Notes: generated from the sequence alone by a model not told the origin. Positions 5,879 through 14,632 are shown, numbered from the stretch's first letter. The stretch is DNA of 14,853 bases from Porticoccus sp041592135 (GCA_041592135.1 JBFHQR010000049.1), one strand, 5' to 3'. Program-made: numbers and translations.

Positions 5879-8542
5879 ATGATGCGCCCGCTTTTTGATA
5901 TAGCCCCGCTAAGGGAAGACATTGCGCGCGGCGCCCTGATTCTCACCTCGAACAACCGGCTGGCCAGCAAAATTCGCCAGGCCTGGGGGATGGCGCAGCA
6001 GCAATCCGGCAGCGGCAGTTGGCCCCAACCCGGCGTGTACGCCCTGGAGAGCTGGCTGGACGAACAATGGCTGCGCTGCTGCGACCTGGGCTTTGCCGCT
6101 GCCACAGCCGGCACCCCTGTCACGGCCGAGCTGGAGCTGCTGCTGTGGGAACAGGTAATCGAAGAGGACAGTGACAAGCCCGCCACCCTGTTGCCGGGGG
6201 GCTTTGCCCGCCAGGCGCGCAACAGCTACGCCATGGTGCAACGCTGGCAGATCCCCGACCAGCACCTGCAGCGGGAAGCGCCGCTGCTGTGGCGCTGGAT
6301 TGACCGCTTTCGCGCCAAGCTGGCGGATCATCAGCTGATCACGGCCGCCGACAGGGCGATCCTGGTACGCAATGCCTTTCTACAGGGAACCCTCAGTCCG
6401 GTTAAGCGTATCCACCTCTGTGGTTTTGACAGCCTGCCACCGCTTTACCTATGCCTGCTGCAAGCTGCCGCTAACGAGCTGGCCGAACAGCAACTGGACG
6501 GGAGGGGCCAGCACGTCCGGCAGATCGCCCTGTTTGACGAGCAGCAGGAACTGGAGCGCGCCGCTGACTGGGCGGTGGCGCGGTTGCAATCCAATCCGGA
6601 AGGCCGCATCGGCATTGTGATCCCGGAATTGCCGCGCTTGCGCGCCCGGGTGGAGCGACTGTTGCGCAGTCGCTTGCAACCCCGTTACAACCGTCCCGAA
6701 CAACCCCAGAGCGCCCCGCCCTTCAATCTCTCGGCGGGCATTTCCCTGGCGGACACCCCGTTGGTGGCCTCGGCACTGCTGCTGCTGACATTGAACCGGC
6801 CACGGCTGCCGCTGGATGACTTTTGCCGCATGCTCAATAGCCCGTTTTGGGGGGAACAATCCGAAGTACTGAGGGCACAAGCGGAAATCCGCTTGCGGGA
6901 GCGGGCGCAACGGCAACCCCGTTGCAGTGAGTTTCGCTACCAGCTTGCCAGAGCGGAGCAGCCTGAGGATAACCCGCTCAGCAAGCGCCTGGAACATTTC
7001 GAGACACAGCGCCGGGAAATGCCCCGCAGCGCCCGCTACAGCCAGTGGCTGAAACTGTTCAGGGGGCAGCTTGACAGCCTTGGCTGGCCAGGAGAGCGCG
7101 GCCTGGACAGCATCGAATACCAGCAGTTACAGCACTGGCAGGAACTGCTGGAACACTATCTCCACCTGGACCAACTGGGCGTCGCCGTCGAACTGTCGGA
7201 AGCGCTGCGACAACTGCAACAGCTCGCCAGCAGTGCCGTCTTTCAACCGGAAACCGCCGACGCCCCGATCCAGGTACTGGGGCTGCTGGAAGGCGCCGGA
7301 CTGCGCTTCGACCACCTGTGGATCACGGGTATGGATGATCGCCGCTGGCCACAGCCCATTGCGCCCAACCCGCTGCTGCCGGTGGCGCTGCAACGGGAAT
7401 TTGGCACGCCGCGGAGTAATCCCGAATACGAACTGCAACTGGCCACCGCACAATTGACGGGGTATCTGGGGGCCGCCCCGGAAGTCATCCTCAGTTACAG
7501 CCAGTTCGACGGCGACCAGCCCCTGCAACCCAGCGAACTCATTGCCGGCACAGCGCCCATCAGCCTGTCCGAATTACCCGAATCGTCGACTGATACGACG
7601 GAATTCATCACCCTGGAACAGGTTGCCTGTGAATATGGACCGCCACTGGATCTACAACGGGAGTCCATCGGCGGCGGCACCGGAATTTTCAAGCATCAGG
7701 CCGGCTGCCCGTTCAATGCCTTCGCCATCCACCGGCTCGGAGCCAGACAACCACCGGAACCCAGTCTCGGCCTCGCCCCATGGGAGCGGGGCAATCTGCT
7801 CCACGATTGCCTGGAGCGCCTGTGGCGGCAGCTGCAAAACCAGCAGCAATTGCTGGCCCTGGGTGACGACCCATTACAACAACTGATTGAGCAGACCGTG
7901 GCGGATGCCCTGCGCAGCTGGCTGAAAGAGCGCCCCGACTTATTCGGACCCGCCTTTGTCGGCATCGAACAACAGCGACTCGCTGAGCTGCTGTCCCGGT
8001 GGCTGGCACTGGAAAAAACCCGCCCGCCGTTCCGGGTCGAAGCGCTGGAAAAGCCGCTGCAAACCGAATTTGCCGGCTTGCCCCTGCGCATGACCATCGA
8101 CCGCATCGACGGGCTGGAAGGCGATAAACGGGTGATCATCGATTACAAAACCGGCTCCGCCAGTGCCAACCGCTGGCTCGGCGAGCGCCCGGAAGAACCA
8201 CAGTTGCCGCTCTATCTGCTCTGCAGCGGGGAAGCGGTGGCCGCCCTCAGCTTTGCCCAGGTCAACGCCAGCGCACAGCAGTTTTTGGGCTATGCCGAGC
8301 ACAACGGCATGCTGCCCGGTCTCAGGGCTCCCGGCGGCAAAGCCGGTGAACCGGGCAGTTGGGACGAGCTGCTCGAGCAGTGGCAGCGGGTGCTGAGCGG
8401 CCTGGCGGAAGAATTTAAAAGCGGCTACGCCCCGGTCCGCTTTCACAGCCAGAGCGCCCGACAGTATCAGGCCGAACTGGAACCCCTGAACCGCGCCGCG
8501 GAGTTAGTGGCGAACGACGAGTCCGACGAGGTCGACCCATGA
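5879..8542 (+). CDS. AddB-like PD-(D/E)XK nuclease, probable DNA repair protein (TIGR03623-like)
   Basis: An 887-residue protein. The N-terminal two thirds resemble an inactivated helicase: ALILTSNNRLASKIR stands where AddB-type proteins have a Walker A loop, and no GKT is present. The C-terminal RecB-family nuclease domain (about 605-885) has CPFNAFA (Cys610), RGNLLHDCLE (His642), TIDRIDG (Asp741), IIDYKTG (Asp755, Lys757) and a QLPLY motif, so the nuclease site is intact. The last segment, YQAELEPLNR, has Gln862, Ala865 and Asn871 where the AddB/Cas4-type pattern C-x2-C-x5-C would be; only the first Fe-S cysteine (610) remains. It probably works with the next gene, which overlaps it by ATGA, in resecting double-strand DNA ends. 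AGAAGG is 18 nt before the ATG pair, so the start (5879 or 5882) is not well supported. Confidence 0.85.
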   Translation: MMRPLFDIAPLREDIARGALILTSNNRLASKIRQAWGMAQQQSGSGSWPQPGVYALESWLDEQWLRCCDLGFAAATAGTPVTAELELLLWEQVIEEDSDKPATLLPGGFARQARNSYAMVQRWQIPDQHLQREAPLLWRWIDRFRAKLADHQLITAADRAILVRNAFLQGTLSPVKRIHLCGFDSLPPLYLCLLQAAANELAEQQLDGRGQHVRQIALFDEQQELERAADWAVARLQSNPEGRIGIVIPELPRLRARVERLLRSRLQPRYNRPEQPQSAPPFNLSAGISLADTPLVASALLLLTLNRPRLPLDDFCRMLNSPFWGEQSEVLRAQAEIRLRERAQRQPRCSEFRYQLARAEQPEDNPLSKRLEHFETQRREMPRSARYSQWLKLFRGQLDSLGWPGERGLDSIEYQQLQHWQELLEHYLHLDQLGVAVELSEALRQLQQLASSAVFQPETADAPIQVLGLLEGAGLRFDHLWITGMDDRRWPQPIAPNPLLPVALQREFGTPRSNPEYELQLATAQLTGYLGAAPEVILSYSQFDGDQPLQPSELIAGTAPISLSELPESSTDTTEFITLEQVACEYGPPLDLQRESIGGGTGIFKHQAGCPFNAFAIHRLGARQPPEPSLGLAPWERGNLLHDCLERLWRQLQNQQQLLALGDDPLQQLIEQTVADALRSWLKERPDLFGPAFVGIEQQRLAELLSRWLALEKTRPPFRVEALEKPLQTEFAGLPLRMTIDRIDGLEGDKRVIIDYKTGSASANRWLGERPEEPQLPLYLLCSGEAVAALSFAQVNASAQQFLGYAEHNGMLPGLRAPGGKAGEPGSWDELLEQWQRVLSGLAEEFKSGYAPVRFHSQSARQYQAELEPLNRAAELVANDESDEVDP

Positions 8543-11500
8543 GCATTGTCGACGCCCCACAGCGCGCTCTAGCCCTCGACCCCAACCGCTCTTTTGCGGT
8601 ATCGGCCCCGGCCGGCTCCGGCAAGACCGAACTGCTGACCCAACGGGTGCTGCGACTGCTGGCCACCGTGGACAGGCCGGAAGAAATCCTCTGTATGACC
8701 TTTACCCGCAAGGCGGCGGGAGAAATGCGCCATCGCATCATCCAGGCGCTGCAGCGGGCCAGCAGGCATGAACCACCCGAGGGCGAACACCAGCGCACCA
8801 CGTTTGAACTGGCCAGCGCGGCACTCGCGAGGGATAGTGCCCAGGGTTGGCAATTGTTGCAGGCACCGAACCGGCTGCGCATTCTCACCATCGACGGCTT
8901 CTGCCTCAACCTGGCCCGGCAACTGGCGCTGGAAAGCGGCTTTGGCGAGCAGATGGAACCCCTTGACAACCCGGAGCCCCACTACCGCCAGGTGATCGCC
9001 GACTTGCTACTGCCGGCCCTGGAACAGCAGTCGCCACTGGGCGCGGCCATCGCCACCCTGCTCGGCCATCTGGACAATGACCTGAACAAACTGGAAGCGC
9101 TGTTGCTGGAGCTGCTGCCCAAGCGGGAGCAGTGGCTGGGGCACCTGTTCCAGACCCGGAGCGGGCGGGACTACGATGCGCGGGAGTATCTGGAAAGCTT
9201 CCTGCGCACCACCGTTGCGGAAACCCTGGCGGCGGCGGCAGTGCTGCTGAAACCATACAGCAGTGAACTGGCACTGCTGGCCGACTACGCCGCCAGCCAG
9301 TTACCCGAAGACAAACAGCATCTGCCCATCGCCCACTGCCTGGGTATTCGCGGGCTACCCGATACAGATGCCGGGGGGATCGACCAGTGGCTGGGACTCT
9401 GCGAGCTGCTCATGACCAGGGAGTCGGAGTGGCGCGCACGGCTGGATAAAAACCTGGGATTCCCCACCGAGGTTGCGGGTGACAAGGCCCGGGCCAAGGC
9501 CCAAAAGGAGGCGATGACAGCCCTGTTGAGGCAGCTGCGGGAAATCCCGGGCTTGCACGACAGGCTGGAAGATATCCGCTTCCTGCCCAATAGCACTTAT
9601 CCCGACAATCAATGGCAGGCACTGAACGCCCTGAGCCAGTTGTTGCCAACCCTTGCCGCGGCGCTGAGCCTGCACTTCCAGCAATACAAGGTCTGCGATT
9701 TCACCGAAATCACCCTGGCGGCCCTGCGCGCCCTCGGGGATGAGGAGGAACCCACTGAACTGGCACTGAAACTGGATTACCAGCTCCGCCACATTCTCAC
9801 CGACGAGTTCCAGGATACCTCCAGTGCGCAATTTGCGATCCTGAAACGGCTGACGGCGGGCTGGCAACCCGGTGATGGCCACAGCCTGTTTATTGTCGGC
9901 GACGCCATGCAATCCCTGTACGGCTTCCGCAGTGCCAATGTGGGTTTGTTTCTGGAAGCCCGAACCCTGCCCATCGGCCAGATCCAGCTGGAGCCTCTGG
10001 ATCTGCAGGTAAACTTCCGTTCCCAGGCCGGGTTGATCCGCTGGGTTAACGAACGCTTCCCCGCGGTGTTCCCCACCGCACAGAGCATTGGGCGGGGTGC
10101 GGTGCCCTACAGCCCGGCCACTGCTTTCCACGAGGCGCAACCGGACTGTGCCGTCACCCTGGATGCCTTCGTGGATTTTCCGGATCGCCGGGCGGAAGCG
10201 GCGCGGGTGGTGGCGCTGGTGACGGACGCCAAGACCCGCCAGCCCGATGGCTCCATTGCCATCCTGGTGCGCAACCGCACCCATCTGCCGGAGATTCTCA
10301 GGGCACTGCAACAGGCGGGACACCGCTGGCAGGCCACTGACATCGACCCACTGGGCAAGCGCATGCCGGTGATCGACCTGATGTCCCTGACCCGGGCACT
10401 GCTCTCCCCCGCCGACCGCATCGCCTGGCTGGCCGTCCTGCGCGCCCCCTGGTGCGGGCTGGATCTCGAGGATCTGCTGTGCCTGAGTATTTCATCTCCG
10501 GGCAATTCATCCCCGGACGAGAAGGAGGCGCCCGCTCGCCGCGGCTTGCCCCTGTTGCTGGAACAGCTCGCCCTCTCGAGTGAACTGCCGGAACTATCCC
10601 CGGCAGGGAAAAAAATCCTGCAGAGGGTTGCCCCACTGCTGGTGCGGGCCTGGCAGCAACGCCAGCGCAAGCCCCTGCGCTGCTGGGTCGAGGGCACCTG
10701 GCAGGCACTCGGCGGCACTGCGACACTCCGTTCGAATACAGAGCTCGAACAGTGCCGGCAATACCTGGCGCTGCTGGAGCAACACGAACAGGGCGGCACC
10801 ATTGCGGATTGGAAAACCTTTGAAAAGGCGGTGCAGAAACTCTATGCCAAACCGGATCAGGCGGCGGATACCCGACTCCAAGTGATGACCATTCACAAGG
10901 CCAAGGGGTTGGAATTTGACACGGTGATTATTCCCGGGCTCAACCGCCAACCCCGCGGCGACGACACCCAGTTGCTGCTTTGGCAGGAGCGGATCAGCGA
11001 AAGCGGCGAAACCCAGTTGCTAATCGGCCCCCCCGCCCAGACCGGCAACGAGACCGACGCCCTCTATCGCCACCTGGCGCGGGAGCACAAACTGAAAAAC
11101 CGCCTGGAAATCGCGCGGGTGCTCTATGTGGGCGTGACCCGGGCAATTCGCCAGTTGCATTTGCTGTGCACGGTCAAAGACGGCAAGCCGCCGGTGCGCA
11201 ACAGTTTGCTGGATAGCCTGTGGCCCGCCCTGGAACAGGATTTTGCCCAGCGGGCGGAGAGCATCCGCTGGCACAAATACGTTGAAGAGGACAGTGGTGC
11301 CGACCAGAGCATCCCTCAACTGGCCAGTATCAAACGGCTCCCTCTGGACTGGCAGCCGGTTGCGGGCATGGCCAATTTGTCGCTGGCACGGGAACAGCAA
11401 AACGAGGGGCGGCCCAGTCAGCAGGGAAGCGTGCCTGCCAGCGCGGAGCAGGCTCCCGGGGCGCGCCAGACCGGCACGGTACTGCACCGGATTCTGCGGC

Positions 11501-11970
11501 AAATCGCCGTGGAGGGCATTGCCAACTGGTCGGAAGGAACCATCCTGCAACGGCTGCCGTTCTGGGATATCCAGTTGCGCCAGCTGGGGCTGAGCGACAC
11601 CGCCGAACCCCTGCAACAGCTGCAACAGGGGGTGAGAAACTGCCTGGCCGATCAAACCGCCAACTGGATTCTCGACAACAGCCACCCGCACAGCGCCTGC
11701 GAACAGGCCATCGGCTATCGGGACGCCACCGGACAACCGCGAACGGCGGTCATCGATCGCACCTTTGTGGATCAGGGCGTGCGCTGGGTTATCGACTACA
11801 AGACCGCACAACCCGATGCAGGGGAACCCCTGCAGCAGTTTCTGCAGCGACAGCGGGAGCACTACCGGGAACAGCTCGACTGTTATGCCCAGTTATACCG
11901 GCAACTGGGCGACCACCCGGTCAAAATCGCCCTGTATTTCCCGCTGATTCACAGGATCGACATACTCTGA
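8539..11970 (+). CDS. AddA/RecB-like UvrD-family helicase with C-terminal nuclease
   Basis: An 1143-residue superfamily 1A helicase-nuclease. Walker A is APAGSGKTELLTQR (Lys29). Motif Ia is MTFTRKAAGEMR. Motif II is DEFQDT (Asp422, Glu423). Motif III is GDAMQSLYGFR (about 455-465). Motif IV is NFRS. Motif V is MTIHKAKGLEFD. Motif VI is YVGVTRA (about 863-869). The C-terminal RecB-family nuclease has GTVLHRIL (His983), VIDRTF (Asp1073), VIDYKTA (Asp1086, Lys1088) and a QLDCY motif. All catalytic residues are present, so this is the motor plus one nuclease of an AddAB-type end-resection enzyme, with the preceding gene as partner. The ATGA overlap implies equal production. It is shorter than RecB and lacks a RecC/RecD neighbour. 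No terminator is visible after it. Confidence 0.92.
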   Translation: MSIVDAPQRALALDPNRSFAVSAPAGSGKTELLTQRVLRLLATVDRPEEILCMTFTRKAAGEMRHRIIQALQRASRHEPPEGEHQRTTFELASAALARDSAQGWQLLQAPNRLRILTIDGFCLNLARQLALESGFGEQMEPLDNPEPHYRQVIADLLLPALEQQSPLGAAIATLLGHLDNDLNKLEALLLELLPKREQWLGHLFQTRSGRDYDAREYLESFLRTTVAETLAAAAVLLKPYSSELALLADYAASQLPEDKQHLPIAHCLGIRGLPDTDAGGIDQWLGLCELLMTRESEWRARLDKNLGFPTEVAGDKARAKAQKEAMTALLRQLREIPGLHDRLEDIRFLPNSTYPDNQWQALNALSQLLPTLAAALSLHFQQYKVCDFTEITLAALRALGDEEEPTELALKLDYQLRHILTDEFQDTSSAQFAILKRLTAGWQPGDGHSLFIVGDAMQSLYGFRSANVGLFLEARTLPIGQIQLEPLDLQVNFRSQAGLIRWVNERFPAVFPTAQSIGRGAVPYSPATAFHEAQPDCAVTLDAFVDFPDRRAEAARVVALVTDAKTRQPDGSIAILVRNRTHLPEILRALQQAGHRWQATDIDPLGKRMPVIDLMSLTRALLSPADRIAWLAVLRAPWCGLDLEDLLCLSISSPGNSSPDEKEAPARRGLPLLLEQLALSSELPELSPAGKKILQRVAPLLVRAWQQRQRKPLRCWVEGTWQALGGTATLRSNTELEQCRQYLALLEQHEQGGTIADWKTFEKAVQKLYAKPDQAADTRLQVMTIHKAKGLEFDTVIIPGLNRQPRGDDTQLLLWQERISESGETQLLIGPPAQTGNETDALYRHLAREHKLKNRLEIARVLYVGVTRAIRQLHLLCTVKDGKPPVRNSLLDSLWPALEQDFAQRAESIRWHKYVEEDSGADQSIPQLASIKRLPLDWQPVAGMANLSLAREQQNEGRPSQQGSVPASAEQAPGARQTGTVLHRILRQIAVEGIANWSEGTILQRLPFWDIQLRQLGLSDTAEPLQQLQQGVRNCLADQTANWILDNSHPHSACEQAIGYRDATGQPRTAVIDRTFVDQGVRWVIDYKTAQPDAGEPLQQFLQRQREHYREQLDCYAQLYRQLGDHPVKIALYFPLIHRIDIL

Positions 11971-12036
11971 TGGCACATTAATTTTCCCTATGGCGTCTAT
12001 AACCTTGCCATCTGCCACGATTCGGCCAATTTCATG

Positions 12037-12042
12037 TAGAAT
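12037..12042 (+). promoter_or_regulatory. Possible -10 element of aroF
   Basis: TAGAAT lies 41 nt before the aroF start. No good -35 is found at 16-18 nt upstream, so this is weak support. I saw no TyrR box of the TGTAAA-N6-TTTACA type in the 112-nt gap. Confidence 0.25.
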
Positions 12043-12082
12043 GCCGAGCCCAACAGAAACAAAAGATTTATCTGGTACACAA

Positions 12083-13150
12083 ATGACTAAAGCTGTTGAA
12101 AACATCAACATCCTTTCCCAGGACGTTTTGATTACACCCAGGGATCTCAAGCAGGAACTGCCGATCTCCGACGCCGCCCGCAAAACCATCACTGAGGGGC
12201 GCCTGACCATCCAAAACATCCTGGACCGCAAGGATCCCCGCCTGCTGGTGGTGATAGGCCCCTGCTCCATTCACGATGTGGACGCCGCCAAAGACTATGC
12301 GGCGCGGCTGAAAAAACTGGCGGATGAAGTCCGCGACACGCTGTTTATCGTGATGCGCGTCTATTTCGAGAAACCGCGCACCACCACCGGCTGGAAAGGC
12401 CTGATCAACGATCCCTACCTGAATGACTCCTTCAAGATTTCCGAGGGGCTGCACGTGGGTCGCAAGCTGCTGCTGGATATCGCGGAAATCGGCCTGCCCA
12501 CCGCTACCGAGGCCCTGGACCCGATCTCGCCCCAGTACATGCAGGACCTGATCTCCTGGTCGGCCATTGGCGCCCGCACCACCGAATCCCAGACCCACCG
12601 GGAAATGGCTTCCGGCCTGTCCTCGGCGGTGGGCTTCAAGAATGGCACCGATGGTAGCCTCACCGTGGCCATCAATGCACTCATGTCCGTGGCCAGCCCG
12701 CACCGCTTCCTGGGTATCAACTCGGAGGGCTCTGTCGCCATCATTACCACGGCCGGCAACCCTTACGCCCACGTGGTGCTGCGCGGCGGTGATGGCAAGC
12801 CCAACTACGATTCCGTCAGTGTCAGCCTGGCCGAGCAGGAACTGAGCAAAGCCGGCATCGCCACCAATATCATGGTGGATTGCAGCCATGCCAACTCCAA
12901 CAAAAACCATGAGTTGCAGCCGCTGGTGATGGAAAACGTCACCAACCAGATTCTGGAAGGCAACAACTCCATTATCGGCATCATGGTCGAAAGCAACATC
13001 AAACCGGGCAACCAGAAGATTCCGGCCGACCTCAAGGATCTGGAATACGGGGTCTCGATTACCGACGCCTGTATCGGCTGGGATACCACCGAGAAGGCCC
13101 TGCGGGACATGCACGATAAACTGTGCGACGTATTGCCCACTCGCCAGTAG
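12083..13150 (+). CDS. aroF: 3-deoxy-7-phosphoheptulonate synthase, class I, Tyr-sensitive type
   Basis: A 355-residue DAHP synthase, which condenses phosphoenolpyruvate and erythrose 4-phosphate in the first step of the shikimate pathway. Signature blocks are VVIGPCSIHD, YFEKPRTTTGWKGL, ARTTESQTHREMASGLS and VDCSHANSNK. The metal ligands expected from the E. coli enzymes are present: Cys61, His269, Glu303 and Asp328. The wording is closest to AroF rather than AroG or AroH (TEALDPISPQY, SWSAIGARTTESQTHR, MVDCSH, ESNI). The N-terminal ENINIL aligns with the AroF segment whose Asn8 senses tyrosine; here it is Asn7. The ATG at 12083 is chosen because the family N-terminus begins there; a longer in-frame start at 11990 adds an unrelated peptide. 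The ribosome binding site is weak. It ends at the terminator at 13161-13196. Confidence 0.95.
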   Translation: MTKAVENINILSQDVLITPRDLKQELPISDAARKTITEGRLTIQNILDRKDPRLLVVIGPCSIHDVDAAKDYAARLKKLADEVRDTLFIVMRVYFEKPRTTTGWKGLINDPYLNDSFKISEGLHVGRKLLLDIAEIGLPTATEALDPISPQYMQDLISWSAIGARTTESQTHREMASGLSSAVGFKNGTDGSLTVAINALMSVASPHRFLGINSEGSVAIITTAGNPYAHVVLRGGDGKPNYDSVSVSLAEQELSKAGIATNIMVDCSHANSNKNHELQPLVMENVTNQILEGNNSIIGIMVESNIKPGNQKIPADLKDLEYGVSITDACIGWDTTEKALRDMHDKLCDVLPTRQ

Positions 13151-13160
13151 TTATTTTTCA

Positions 13161-13196
13161 CATTAAAAAACGGGCTTAACAGCCCGTTTTTTAATG
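13161..13196. terminator. Bidirectional rho-independent terminator
   Basis: Two perfect 16-nt arms (13161-13176 and 13181-13196) flank a TAAC loop. The GC core is CGGGCT/AGCCCG, flanked by six A and six T, so it works in both directions. It lies between the convergent aroF stop (13150) and the TetR-family gene stop (13212). Confidence 0.93.
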
Positions 13197-13211
13197 GTTT
13201 TCATATCAAGA

Positions 13212-13805
13212 CTATTCGCTGAATACCGATGACAATCCGGTATCGATGACCCGCTGCAGAGTCTGTTCATCGCTTCCAGACTTACACTGAGCCCGCAGAC
13301 CGGAGGTTAGTGCAATCAGGAAATCCGCCAGCGATGCGGGGTCCTTGTCAGGACTGACCTGGCCGGCTTGCTGGGCTTCCAGCAGGCGCGCAAGCAGCAA
13401 CTCTCGCAGCCAGCGAATGGAGTCAATCGCCTTGTCGGCCAGTGCCGGCTCGGTTTTGTTCAGCTCACTGATGGCGTTCAGGAACAGACAGCCATTGGCC
13501 AGCCTGCCCTTGTCTTCCGGCTCAATAAAGGCCTTTTGGAAAAAACTGCTGATCGCCTGCTTGGGGTCCGCTATCGATTCAAGGGTGGGATGATAGAGCT
13601 GCGCCCGGAACATCGCCATGTAGTGATCCAGCACCTCGGCAAAGAGCGCCTTCTTGCCACCAAAAGAGGAGTACAGACTGCCCCGATTCAAATCCATCAC
13701 GTCCAGCAGCTTGCTGATGGACGTGACTTCATATCCATCCGACCAAAAGAGACCGAGTGCGCTATCAAGCACTTGTGCACGCTCAAATTCAGGTTGTCTA
13801 CCCAT
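13212..13805 (-). CDS. TetR/AcrR family transcriptional regulator
   Basis: A 197-residue repressor. The N-terminal helix-turn-helix (about residues 8-55) reads ALGLFWSDGYEVTSISKLLD and then LNRGSLYSSFGGKKALF, a clear TetR signature. The C-terminal ligand domain contains NGCLFLNAISEL, like the AcrR/ComR-type C-terminal families; the ligand is unknown. The ATG at 13805 is chosen because GGGAG lies 9 nt upstream; an in-frame GTG 6 nt earlier is too close to it. It is convergent to aroF and shares its strand with nfuA, with a 103-nt gap. No divergently paired target gene is next to it, so its regulon cannot be guessed; autoregulation is possible. Confidence 0.9.
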   Translation of the reverse strand: MGRQPEFERAQVLDSALGLFWSDGYEVTSISKLLDVMDLNRGSLYSSFGGKKALFAEVLDHYMAMFRAQLYHPTLESIADPKQAISSFFQKAFIEPEDKGRLANGCLFLNAISELNKTEPALADKAIDSIRWLRELLLARLLEAQQAGQVSPDKDPASLADFLIALTSGLRAQCKSGSDEQTLQRVIDTGLSSVFSE

Positions 13806-13908
13806 CGCCACTTTCTCCCGACTCGCTATGACAGCTTGCCCATTTTTTTGTTATGAGTAAAGAAAGTGTATCGATTTGAGGAACAAAGCCCCAGCGCAAC
13901 GTCCTCTG

Positions 13909-14490
13909 CTAGATATAGGACTGACTGCGATCTGAATGGTCGGTGACATCGCGCACCCCTTTCAGCTCGGGGATCTTGTCCAGCATGGTCTTTTCCACCC
14001 CTTCTTTCAGGGTAACGTCCACCATGCCACAACCCTGACAGCCACCGCCAAAACGCAACACGGCCACGCCATCGACGATTTCTTCCAGGGTGATCATGCC
14101 GCCGTGAGCCGCCAGCCCGGGGTTGATCTCGTTGTACAGCAGGTAGTTGATCTTGTCTTCCAGTGGACTGTCGTCACTCACCCGGGGCAGTCGCGAGTTG
14201 GGGGCGCGAATGGTCAGCTGGCCACCAAACTTGTCGTCGGCGTAATCCACCTTGGCGTCGTCCAGGAATGGCAGGCTGCGCTGTTCAAAATAGGCTTTGA
14301 AACGCGCCAGCTCCATCACTTCATCACTTTCCTGTATTTCATCGGGGCGACAGTAGGCGATGCAGGTTTCAGCCTTGGGGGTACCGGGGTCGGTGACAAA
14401 CATACGAATGCCGATGCCTTCGCAGTCCTGCTTGTCTAGCAGGCCGGCAAGGTATTGCTGGGCGGATTCGGTAATGGTGATATTCAGCAT
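13909..14490 (-). CDS. nfuA: Fe-S biogenesis protein NfuA
   Basis: A 193-residue NfuA, close to the 191 residues of the E. coli protein. The N-terminal degenerate A-type domain (about 1-95) has RMFVTDPGTPKAETC. The C-terminal Nfu domain has NPGLAAHGGMITL and GGGCQGCGMVDVTLKEG, with the cluster-binding CxxC at Cys151 and Cys154. NfuA carries a [4Fe-4S] cluster bridged in a dimer and delivers it to client enzymes, especially under oxidative or iron stress. The start MLNITI aligns with the family N-terminus; an in-frame upstream extension is not homologous. The promoter contains a type-1 IscR site. It diverges from metH. I saw no clear terminator after the stop. Confidence 0.96.
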   Translation of the reverse strand: MLNITITESAQQYLAGLLDKQDCEGIGIRMFVTDPGTPKAETCIAYCRPDEIQESDEVMELARFKAYFEQRSLPFLDDAKVDYADDKFGGQLTIRAPNSRLPRVSDDSPLEDKINYLLYNEINPGLAAHGGMITLEEIVDGVAVLRFGGGCQGCGMVDVTLKEGVEKTMLDKIPELKGVRDVTDHSDRSQSYI

Positions 14491-14508
14491 GAAAACAACC
14501 TGGGTTAT

Positions 14509-14533
14509 ATACCTGACTAATTTAGTCATGTAT
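14509..14533. promoter_or_regulatory. Predicted type-1 IscR operator of nfuA
   Basis: The 25-nt element has the core dyad TGACTAA/TTTAGTCA, flanked by ATACC on the left and TGTAT on the right. Against the type-1 IscR consensus as I recall it (ATASYYGACTRWWWYAGTCRRSTAT), the minus-strand reading matches 24 of 25 positions. It begins at the -10 of the predicted nfuA promoter and covers the start site, a repressing position. E. coli nfuA and erpA are known targets of [2Fe-2S]-IscR at such sites. Confidence 0.85.
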
Positions 14534-14560
14534 TCTAACAGCCTTGCAGAAATGCCACAA
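14532..14560 (-). promoter_or_regulatory. nfuA: Predicted nfuA promoter
   Basis: On the minus strand, -35 TTGTGG (14555-14560) and -10 TAGAAT (14532-14537) are separated by exactly 17 nt, with TGT before the -10 making an extended -10 element. Initiation is expected at about 14525, inside the IscR dyad. Confidence 0.6.
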
Positions 14561-14623
14561 TCGCCAGAGCCGTTTTTATCCCCGCGAATTGACGTTCCGC
14601 CCCTGAGCAAGCCCGGCAAACTC

Positions 14624-14632
14624 TGCTAGAAT
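14624..14632 (+). promoter_or_regulatory. metH: Predicted extended -10 of metH
   Basis: TGCTAGAAT is an extended -10 with a start expected near 14639, giving a leader of about 20 nt. The -35 region is poor. The short leader leaves no room for a cobalamin riboswitch. Confidence 0.45.

Noticed and set aside
9355..10323. Minus-strand open frame (322 codons) opposite the AddA-like gene
   Set aside because: It is antisense to conserved helicase motifs including DEFQDT; a shadow frame.
12068..13114. Long minus-strand open frame (348 codons) opposite aroF
   Set aside because: It is entirely antisense to a clear DAHP synthase; its Gly/His/Gln-rich sequence resembles no family.
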